From NCBI GenBank assembly GCA_008828725.1, contig MEHQ01002854.1, positions 21,820 through 85,819 of the forward strand: DNA of 64,000 nucleotides. Reading direction: 5' to 3'. Made by a program: the position numbers and the translations under genes. The number at the start of each line of letters is the position of its first letter. The first letter of the stretch is position 1. Source of the DNA: Saccharina japonica. Taxonomy: Eukaryota; Sar; Phaeophyceae; Laminariales; Laminariaceae. Positions 44,623-56,600 of this stretch are shown here, piece after piece. The notes beneath the pieces are model-generated. The model saw nothing but the letters and a program-made list of their open reading frames with translations, did no database searches and was not told the origin of the DNA.

Positions 44623-47600
44623 CTGTGGGTATTGGAAAACATTGCGTAAGGGGTGGGCGCAGCGGAAAGAGGGAAGGTGAAACGTCCTTTTGTTGATAAT
44701 GGTCAATCGTCCCCGTGACAAACTCGGATGTAGCGATTTTGATCTCTTTGAAAGTATACCATAACGTAAAGTAATCCGTCTCTCGCAGGTCCACTCCATG
44801 CTGCGGCGTACGAAGCCCTAACGTACATGAAGAACACCACCAAGGACGTAAACTCTGACTGTACCTATGGTATTATATGCATTGCACCATGTTTCAATAT
44901 ACGAGTACGCTTGCTATGGTATTATAGGCATTGGACCATGTTTCAATATACGAGTACGCTTGCGCCCCCGCAAGCATATCCCCAAGAAAACCCTATAAAT
45001 GATCGTTCATTTATAACATAGCGCGTCATCGCTCACCAGGCGGTAGAGCCACGAGTTTGTTGGGTCCGTATGTGGCCGCATAAGCTCGAACCCCATAATA
45101 CTCCCGAAGGCAAATATGCAAGACATGGCTGCTTGTGAGCCGGTGTGAGGCGCGATGAAAATGAGCACCCCCGTCAAGATCATCCTCCGGCCGCACTCAA
45201 TAACCTCGTAGTAGTACAAGTCGGGAGCTGCGTACGAATCAACGGCGGTCGGGGATGTTACTGTATTTAAAGCGTGTCCGACGACGAATAACCACGGGCA
45301 CAAAACAAGCTCGCAGACCATTGGCGATATACAATATTCTACCCTATGTGATTCTACTGTGTGAAATACGTTAGCGCCGGCTGGAAATACATCAAGCATC
45401 ATACATTGGGCCCCAGGTTCAAGCCCTCAACGGCCTAAGCGCCTCACTCGCAACACAGAAACAATCTGAAATCCTAACACAACGACTTTAGTCCATGCGC
45501 ATCGGTTGCATCGAATTGTTGACAGGTGCCGGATACAGTTGCAAATCTCACCGAAGTCCTTCCACAAAAAAATGGAAGGAACCAAATCCGGATGCTCCGT
45601 CCGTGCTTTCACCAAGTCCTCCAACTCGTGCAACTCCGACGAGGGCCCGCCGACCTTGGCCTGGTCTTTCTGCGTGGTACTGAGTAATGCAGAGGGGTTA
45701 CCACCACCTCCTCTTGAATCGGCTCCAGTGGCTGCCTCATCGACTACAACGGGTCGGGTGGGGACGCGTGGGTTGAGCAACTCTCTGTTCGTCCAGAGGA
45801 TGGCCGCGTACAGGGCGGGAATGCCAATCGGATACACCTGCGCAGCGGAAACAACACTCGGTTCATTTCGTCCGAACGAAATGTGCGAAGATGTTCCAAA
45901 CTTGTATGTTAACATAATTCAACCACTGTTCTCCTCACGTTCTTTGCCCGCATGACATTGCACTACGGCAATTTATGATGAGGCACTGAATGGCCACATC
46001 CCCTCGGTAGGTGCGCCGGCCTGCTCACCAGAATCATGAGCCCCGCGTAGATTTCGAAGAACGTATGCAAGTTCGATTCACACGAAATGCTGTAGTCAAC
46101 CCTCAGGTAACTCTCCCCATCGCCCAAACGGTGGTCGCAAGCGAAGGTTTTGAACACCACGGTGGACACCGATGTAAATACCTGTTATCGAGGAGACAAG
46201 AAGATTTCAATCCCAGGCTAAAGTATCAAGATGCAAAGCGGGGATGTGGAAATATACAGGATTTAACCATCATACCTAGCTACCGCCTGAAGTCCTGAAT
46301 TGTTTATGCCAGCAACAGCTAAATTTAGACGGCATAATCAGACAAAGTTCGGATGAGTGCAACGTAAAGGAAACGGCTGACGGAAGCCCGCTCCGCTCGT
46401 TGCCTGTGTGTGGGTGTGGTACAATTCGTATCACCAGCTACAGCACCAGTATGACGATAAATGTGGCACGGAAAAGCTACAGCCACCACGTGTTTCCCCT
46501 CACCACCCCGCCCTGGCGCTTCCGACATCTGCAGCAGAGCATGAAATGTCGAGCTCACCAAAAACGTTAGAAATAACCCCGCCGCCACATGTCTTGACCA
46601 CGCATCCCTCCTTGCGATCACTCCGGCGCGCCCAAGCCCCGCCCTGCGCTTTGCCATATGGTACGTCAATACCAACACAGCCAACAAGAGCAGTGGCGTC
46701 AGCGTCGAAGCCAGCAGACTCACGTAGAAGTTAAGCGATGGCAATAAACAAGAGGCCGAGAAGAGGTCCCCTATATTGAGGTTGACGACACTGATCCACG
46801 ACAGGAACAACGCGTAGGAAGCCGGGAACTCTACCCCCGTGATGCTCGAGAAGGCGGCGAGAATCTGCCACACCACCACCAGGATCTTTACCTTCGCCAG
46901 TGGTAATCTCGACACGCAGCGCTTAAGCTTATCGCCAGAGCCCCAACACGTTGATATCCCACCATTGGTCGATTCTAGTTCTGATTCCCTGTTATCTTGT
47001 GGCCCGTCTACAGCAATGCCACTAACAGCTGAAGGGCCAAACCTTCGAGAGACCGACACTCCGACGTGCCAATGCTCATTTCTTTTATTAACAGTGACGT
47101 CCGGCACCTCGACTCCAGACCCAACAACATCGCCGAAGGGTGTAGCATCAGTCCGATCGATATAATGTGGTTCAGAACAGTTGTTCGAGGGCACGTCGCT
47201 GCATTCCGAACCACCCTTGCCACCACAGCGCTTATTCTTCGGCTTTAAAGGATATACCAGAGCAACTGTTTTCTTGAAGGGGTCCATGCCGGCGAGTGGT
47301 TCGCAATGGTTTCGTTCCAGCACTATGGATGTCTTGTTTCGTACGGAGCTCTTTACTCCAACAGACTGACGGACGAGGTCGATGGCGCCCAGCCCCCCGA
47401 TGAGGTACACAACTGCGGGGATGAACAGTAGGAGAGCCACTGTTGCAAACAGTGCACCCATCGCGATGAGCACGTGGGCCGTGGTGCCGCCACAGTGATG
47501 GCAAGTGTTGCTGACACCTCTTCCGTATTCTTCCATGCAAATGGCGCAGTCTGAAGGAAGGCCAATATCGAGAGATCGTGGATGATGGGGAGGTGGTTAG

Positions 47601-50600
47601 GAGACATATAATATACATAGCACAAATGCTTCTTCTAGGTGAGTTCGGGACATACATGCAAACACATGCAGAATCATTCATCGGTTCATATGTGGGACAT
47701 ATAGTCCCAAAATACGCTCGTTTGGTGTCGAACGGCATTGTGGCATTTCAGTAGCGCACGAAAAAACAATCAGCATCCACTGGCCTTACGCAGGGCGTCG
47801 CCCGATACAATGAAGCACGTAACACAGCGAATATATTCCCTCGGCCAAACAAAACCTAGGCGGCCGGGTCGTATCCTACTAGCGGCACATCGACTCACAT
47901 GGACCAAAATAACCAGCTTCACAGTAGTCATCGGAACCCGATACCTTCGTTGCTCCCTTGCACGCCTCCGGGTGCAAACATTCGAACACGATCGAAGACT
48001 CTTGGCTCGACCGCCAGTAACCCGGCCGGATAGGCAGCGAAGCCAATGTCGGCCCAGCACTCTCGCAGTCCACACCCTCCTTACCCACGATAGTATCACA
48101 CGGTTCGCATGATACACGATTGGCGTCGTCGCTCTGTGGACTGGCGTACTCGCTAGCTGGACAATGGTAGAAGATCGCGGGAATTTCCAGACTCACGTTG
48201 GTAGTTGAGGCCGAAGTAGCACTACCTGCTGATCTCAAAGTGAACATAATCGTCAGCTCCCCTCCCACGTCCTGCTTCGAAGGGGTGCCAGTGACTGCGA
48301 CAGTGATGTTACTGTCAGGAGGAATAACGCCGAAGGACGGAACTACGTCCAAGTCGAGCTCGTCAGTCTCGAAGCCCAGATCCCATAGGGTGTAGGTCGT
48401 CCCGCGCCCTGCTGAGACCACAATCTCAAACTTCACCGGGTCTGGATCGAAGGTCTCTGCAGCTGGGTACTTTTGTATATACAGAGAGAGATCACCACCG
48501 TTGTCTAGACAGTTGCCGTCTTCGAAGCACTCGCACAGCACTCCAAGTGTAATATCCACGCACTCTCCAGCCCCGCACACATCGGTATCGCTGCAGTCCA
48601 AAGCCCGGTCCACCAGCGCAACCGAGCTGTTCGAAGCGCCTGTGTTGCCTGTGTTGAACGTATGGCTACTTACAACAGCGTTCCGGATCTCGGCGTTCGA
48701 GTCAGGCGATATGACTGGCATGGTGGCGGAGCTTCTCCTAAAGTCACAACTGTCGAGGACAAGAGAGCCGATCGCCGAGTTTGTGTTGAAGATAATGGTG
48801 TCACCAAGCCAACCATCGAACACGCATTTGTCCGCGTGAAGCGTAGCGTTGCCGTCCATCAGTATCGCGCGTTCGATGGAGTATTCCTCGAGGCCGACAC
48901 TCGATTTGAACACGACTCCTTTCGCAACGACGGGGCTCGCCGACAAAAACACGACGCTGCCGCCCAAGGCGAGGTTGTCGTCGACGTCGTGGGTTTCGAA
49001 CGTTGCGCTCTTCACGCCTGTCAGGTACATTGCCGCTCCTTGCGGCGACTCGTTGGCAACCAAGTCACAGCTACTATTCACTGACGCGGCGTCTTTGGCA
49101 TATATTCCGCCGCCCTGGTCCCCGGCGTAGTTTCCCCTTATTATAGCCCCCGCGCACGTTAGACTAGCGTCTTCTTCTACGAAAACGAACCCGCCGTAGT
49201 GTCTGGAATAGGGTGGCGGACATTTATAAGCAGAGTGGCCAAGTTTCAATGCGACGATATATCTCAAAAGCAAAAACCCAGAGTAACGATAAACTCTCCT
49301 ATGAGGCAGAAAGGGGAGTCATATGAGCAGTGCTTGTATTGCCTGTAAAGGCGTAGGGGCTTAGGCATCAATCGGCGAGATTCGTTGCGCGTTGATATTT
49401 CGCCGCTGCATTCTGCTGCCCTAATCAACATCGAGGAACCGCAAAGCGTCACAATGTCGACTCAAGGTGTCCGTGCAAGCTGCTGTAGGAGGCTCACGTT
49501 GCTTCATTGTCCTCGAAGGTGCCTCCAGTGATTGTCACCAGCGTAGTAGCTCCCCACAATGCGATCGCCCCCCCTGATTCCAGCGCCTTGTTGTTGCGGA
49601 AGGTTCCTCCCTCGATCGAAATATTTGATGCAATCTCCCCGTTGCAATGTATCGCGCCACCTTTCGTGGTCGCAACGTTGTCTTCTATCAGCCCTCCGGT
49701 GATCGTCACTCGGGTGTTGAAATCCGCAAAGAGAAACCCGCCTCTTGTGCTGGATCCGCCCGAGAAGTTTCCACCGCTGACGCTGATATCGCTGCCGTCA
49801 TACGCAACTGGAAGACATCAGGTAAAAACAATTTAAGTCAGGTTTGCATATCAACTTAAGCCAATCCCGCTGACGGTGAATTAGCTACTGATGTGTATTT
49901 TGATACAATATCAGGAGGTTAAGCCGCCGCCCATGGAGGCTCTAGTGTTACAACCGTATGCGCCCTTGGGTCAGGCTACCTAGATATCTATGAAAAAAAC
50001 ATTGCAATGGCGGTGACGTACCATCATCAGGTTTCTGGGTAGTGACGTATTTACATACCGAGTGCTTCAATTTCTACGCGAACGTGCGCGGCCTGTTCAC
50101 AGCGAGGATGAGTTTTGCACTTCCTTGCGACCTCCGAATGGCCTGTTTCGTCGCACGACTTACCAATACTCCAGACACGAAAAAAACGTTGCTTACGGAG
50201 ACTTTTGCAACTGGTAGTTCAACGTCCAAACATATGGTGACATACCCATGCCGGCGTAGCAGCAGCAGCCCCTCTATGGAATCCCGATTGCCCTTTGTTT
50301 GCGCTCACATATACTACCTCCTCCGCTGTCTCCGTAGTTGTCTGTCATAACAGTTCCGTCGTTGATGAGGGCCCTGCCGACGCCATAGAAACAGCCGCCT
50401 TCGAGGATTGCCGAATTGTCTGAGCAAACGACGCCGTTGAAGACGATCTCCCCATTAGCATCCCACCCCAGCACCTGAACAACGGGGTGGCGATCGGTCA
50501 AAGTTGGAGAATAGCATATATACCAAATTATCCTCATGTGTACATTGATTCTGAGCTTCAGAGTACTCACCACTAGTATTCGACACCTAGTATGTAAGCG

Positions 50601-53600
50601 GTTTTATTTGATTAGAAGTGTCACGTCCACCCATCTACTTCCAGCATAACTAGTCATTATTCGTACTGAAGCTATACTCAATGAATATACAAGCTCTGTG
50701 GATCCAAGCACGAACCATGTATTACACGTGGGTTATAACAAGGAAGCGGTAACCCACGGTGTCCATGTGCAGCTTCCAGAACATTACACATATCCGAGAC
50801 ATAAACCCCTTTATAGCGGTGACCATTCAATGGCAAGGCATGATGTGACGTGACTTGTCCCCAATATGTCAATGGCGCCGCACGCCGACCCCTATCGATC
50901 AGACAACTCAATATCTATACAACATGGCCCTTGCGCTAGCAGTCAGCTCTGCCTGTAATGTGTCTGTTGTGGTAGTGTTCCATGCTACTGAGCCCTGAGT
51001 AGAAAGGACGTCGTACTACCGCGGCGAAAAATATTGGTCACACCAGCCGGATGTTGATGCATATTTGTCAGCACCCCCGAATCAATTGAAACCGCATGTA
51101 TGTGCGGAAACAAGTTTAAATGTCGCGAATGCTTGTTCCTTGGAATTTCTTCTCTTAGCTATCTGCTAACTTAACTTAACTTAACCGAGAAATACGAAAC
51201 CCATACGTAGCAACTACATTTCACTGCAAGAGCTTTACGTTACGAGACGATTCATCCAATCGCCTTGACAGGCGCCAGTGAAGGAGGAAACAGCTAGCAC
51301 CGTTTCTTCACTGCACAATGTTCAAGTTTGGAGATAACCTTAGGGTGTGACTTCCGAGCAACAACGATATTTGTTTGCGACTTCCATTGAGGGGAAGTGT
51401 TGAAATATAGGCTAACCCAGCCTGTTGTTGTGATAGTTATTCAGTAGCGACTGGAATGTACTAGAATATGTAGCCAAAGCTCAGCGGGAAGCAGTACTAA
51501 AGACGACTGGAAGTCAGCGGTGACTGCTTGATGAGTGGTTAGCGTGCGCCGCAAACTAAAGCACCATCTGGAGTCCATGAGGCGGTTATGCCTGGACCTC
51601 CAATGTACCGATGATCTGCGCTCTCTTTGGTCGGCGCTGCCTAGTGTAGAGGCGGGATTCCGGGCCTTTGCTTGCCACAAGGGTTTACATGTACTCTGTG
51701 CACCAACATTCTAAGGTGCGTGCGTGTGTCCTTGATAAACAATTGCCACCATGAACGATGGGGGGATACTACCACACGTTTTTGATAGAGGTGCACCAAT
51801 ACCACTGAGCTACGTATATCGCAGTTAACGCTGGACGCTATACTACTGCATTGGTATTATTGCACATACAGTAGTAGGCATCGACTGTATAGACCCCTTG
51901 TACGTAAGAGCCAACACGGTGCTGCGCGTGATGGACTACTGGCAGTAGATACAGCAGTATCACAAACTCAACTGTTGTGTAAACTGCTGGTATGTTTATG
52001 TGTGATGAAAACGTACCCTTAATAGACGGCGCGTCCATGGATGTCGACGTGGTCGACAGCGAAAGTGTCTCCACGCACCGAATGCCGACGGGTCGCCATG
52101 TGTCTCGTGTACGAGTCCTTAGTATCCATTTGAACAGCAGTATGTACGAGCTGGTTCGAGCGACACGCGCCACTTTGGCACCATAATTTCTGCGATTTGG
52201 GGGATTTTGTTTTGGCTGGGTTGTTCCTTATGACGAGAAGTAAGACAAACCTGTTGGACGGCGGGCCTTGTTTTATAATAATGAGGATTTGTTTCTAGGG
52301 ATATATTATGTAATTATTTGAATGTGCTCTCGCCATTTTGACTTAAAACGGCGCACGCGAAAAAACAAATTTCAAAAACGTTCGGTCGTGAAGTCCCTGT
52401 AAATATTCTTCGTCTTGTCCCCAAGAACAACCCTGCCAATCTACTCCATCCAGCTCCCTCCCTATGTGTACCTAGATAGCCCCGGGTCATCAAGCATGAT
52501 AATTTCCCCCGTCTCTTCTACGGCGTGTGCCTTACTGTTTTATTGCGAGAGGGGCTAAACATTTCCCTGCCTCGTCGACTTTCGTTGAATTGTGCCTTCA
52601 CACGCTATACGACGTATTTAAGACATGGTCGCCTTTTGTTTCCGAAATCCCATCCGCGACGAGAATCGAGTTCCAGCAGATGGCGTACTGTAAAATCGCG
52701 TTGTTGCAATTACAGTCAATATACCAAATACATACATACGTACGAAGTACAAATGACGAGCAAGTCCTCTATCTCGCGAAATATAACTTAAAAACTGTAC
52801 AGCAAAAAACGGGCGACTAGGGAGCTAAGAGCAAAGGGTCTCAAGGGCACCGACACTTCTAAAGTGAGAACAAAACGATAGCAATCCGAGACGCTAAACC
52901 GTGTTCGACCCGAGTCGACGAGGGAAGAAAGGGCTAATGCCTTCTCGCGGTTGAAATTAAGGACCGAACCGTGGTGGGGAGGGGAGAGGAGAGCAGTCTG
53001 AGACCGCAGATCTGAGTCACGACTTGGAGGTAGAGACATAAACGGCGAATATAATATATGGGGAGCAGAACAAACAAACACATAACCAAATAAAATGCTG
53101 GAGATGGCCCATACCTATTGCCTGTTCTCTCTCTGCCCCCCGAAAACTTACGTGCCGATAATAATTATGATTTAACAATATCATAGATATGGTATATTAT
53201 ATTTTGCGTCGCTCGATTGCTCTCAATAAGGGGCTCCTTCGGTCATAAAAACACAAGAGTACTTGAGTGTTGAAAAATAACATAGTTTTCGTCTTTTTGC
53301 AGCAGCAATACCATTTCTGGTATAATAACACAATACCAATACTCCTTACGGAACACGGCACAGCTACAGTTCTAATGCCCAGACCTCCTACGGACCAACG
53401 TATATCGTGTTCTTTATAGTGTCTGTAGAAGGTGCTGGGGTTCTTGAATCTGCAAGGGAGCGTAGGCATTGCTGTGTTTGCATCACGAAACGAAAGTGCT
53501 CCGCAGCAAGACTTTTTATCGTTTCGCAGCTTCTTTTTGGCATCTAGACTCTGCTGTGGCCACGTGGGACGCTACGGACGGTCGAACTAGAGGCCCAGGT

Positions 53601-56600
53601 AGGTTCACCTACTAGTGCTCGGCGTGGCGTCGTCGTCGAAGATCTGAGTTAACCCTTCCAGAACTGCAAAACTTATCCCATACTAATTCCAAGTAGTTTT
53701 CCCCCAACATCGTGGGACCAGTTCATAAGGGATTAACACAGTATCAGTAGCAGGAGAAACTGCCATTTTTCAAATTCGTATTTGGGTACGAGGGGTATGG
53801 CGAGTCGTTTTTGATTAAGAGGAACTTTTCGAGATGAACCAGGCGTCTGATCGATACGCTTCCTGAGACACACATGTTGACCACGACTTACGCTCTCTGA
53901 ACCTACTCGTCGGTTGGCAGTCTGAGCATTTGAACTAGAGAAATATCGTTTTCCGTAGGGCGTCGTGAAAAGGTCGAAAATGTACCAGGAATAGTATTGC
54001 AGATGAAAAAAATGGATTCGTTTTTTATTTGTTCTACTGTAGTATGTTTAGCCCGCAGGGGCCCCTTAAACTACTGAGCCACTACTGTTACAAGGCTTAT
54101 TTGGGTAGGTAACACGTTGACCTTTACCAGTAGCCCACCGCACTAATGCCTTTAACAAATGGCGTCAAAGAAAGGACATGGGTTGTAGTGGGCGTGAGTT
54201 CGAATATCACGAGCCCCATGAAAACGCTTTTTAAAGGAAAGCGAATTTCCTCATGTCAAGAATCTTCCTTGGGCCCCCAGAGATTGTTAAGAACTTTGGA
54301 CTAGATGCAGTAGTAGAAGGCACGTGCGGCTCCATACGAAGACCAAATACCCCGATGTTCTGCAGGGGGGGTCGATGTTATACTACTTACTAGTAGATTG
54401 GGCGGATATTTGGTTTAACCGTTTACAATTATCCCAACAGACTAATAATAATGCTTTAACACCACTCTAGCTCGGGCGCCACTTATAATGCGTTCTTAAG
54501 GGGCCCCTTCGGTAATATGATGAAACAAGAGTACTTGAGTGTTGAAAAATATATATTCTTCATTTTTTTTGCAGCAGCAATACTATTTCTGGTATAATAA
54601 CACCGTATCAGTACTCCCTACGGAAAACGGCATAGCTCCGGTTCTAATGCTCAGATTATCGCCCGTCGATAAGTTTTAGAGAGCCTAGATCATGGCCAAC
54701 ATGTGTGTCTCGGGAGGCATATCGATCAGAGGCCTTGTTCGTCACGAAAAGTGCCTCTTACTCGAAAACGACTCGCCATACCCCTGGTACCCAAGACGAA
54801 TTAGAAAAATGTCAGTTTCTCCGGCTGCTGATACTGTTTTAACTCATATTTTCGACGAGGACACCGAGCACTAGTAGGGGAACGTACCTGGGCCTCTAGT
54901 TCGACCGCCCGTAGCGTCCTACGTGGCCACAGCAGAGTGTAGATACCAAACAGGAGCTCCGAAACGATCAAAATCTTGCTGCGGAGCACTTTCGTTTCGT
55001 GATGCAAACACAGCAATCCTTGCCCTCCCTTGCATATACAAGGGTTCCAATACCTCCTAGGGACTATAACGAACAAGTTATACGTTTGACGGGCGAAGAT
55101 CTGAGCATTGGAACCCGAGCTATGCCGTTTTCCGTAAGGAGTACTGATATGGTGTTATTATACCAGAAATAGTATTGCTGCTGTAAAAAAAACGAAAAAT
55201 GTATATTTTTCATCACTCAAGTACTCTTGTTTCATCATGACCGAAGGGGCCCCTTAATTGGACGGACAATAATAGACGGGACAACCGACGACGAGCCAGA
55301 AATAGCCCGATAGAGGCGAGACACAGGTCAGGAAACGAGCGACAAAATTGGGTACCAAGCTATGCAAGCCTGTATGAGGGATGGGCGCAGGGAACCTTCC
55401 CAGAAAGTGTGGCTTCGTTTTGCATACGAGTACATATTTTACACATTTGATATACTAGTCTGGTACAAGGTTCCCCTCCGGGGTGTGAAATACCAGGTAT
55501 ACGGTATTTGACACCAGGTATAATACTTCGTACGTTTTACGATGTATATACCAGTTATACTGCTGTACACTACGAGTATAGACTCATGAGTAATAACCGT
55601 TAAGAACGGCTTAATGGGACATTTACTTGGGGACGCTAAGAAATTTGGATTAAGAAACCGTGCTCGGTAGTGCACTAATTCCTACCAGTTCGACCCCATT
55701 TATACGGGGTAAATAAAAGACAAAATAGTAGAGAAACTTTAAACGTAAGGACGCTTGGCAAAAGAGGCCATGGTGTACTGTTTGCTCTCGAAATCCTAAC
55801 AATAAAACGTATTCGTATTACCGTGCAGATATAGGTCAAAAGGTTGAAAACATCCTTGGTTGATCGGTTGACCAGGGGATGTTTAGGTATCATCCCCCGC
55901 CCCCGGATTCCGAGGATTTCGCGCAAGTTCCCAGTAAGGAATTTTCAGGTCTTTTTCTCAGCTCTCCCAGACCCAGTAGGTTTTTCGATGTTATTTTTTG
56001 TGGTATTTTAGACTTTTCAACAACCAGTATTTGCAAATATTATCGTACAGCATTGCTTTCACCAGGCGGAAACAAACATTCAGGCTCAAGAGGTACTCGA
56101 ATGCGCCCACAGACACAAAGAAAAAACAACATGACGCCAAACAAAAATAACGAGAGGTCGTGGGCATGCCGGAATTGTACTCCGGCCGCCGGAGTCGTGA
56201 CCTAACTTAAAAAGTATTTGATACTGTACGAAGTATTGAGGTATTCCTTTTATATGGGGTCGGACTGCTACAAAATAGCGCAATATGCTCAAGGTCGTTC
56301 AAGGGCGTTGATGTTCGAATACAGATTATACTGGAAACACGATGTTTTGTCTAAGGTTAGGGAAAACAATATAACTTCGAAAAAACGGCTTAAGCCCTTC
56401 CCGGAGTTTGTTGTAAGAGAACTGCAGTCTTGCAAAAACGAAAAATCATAATTTTTGTTTCTTTTCAGTTGCAATACTATTTCTGCTATACTTTCGACCT
56501 TTCATCAAGCTTCGATTTTCGTCCGTCCGCAGACCACCCCTGCTGCACCTGGGCTAGATGCGCCAGCGACGGCAACGCGTGCCACGCCAGCCACAGCAGC

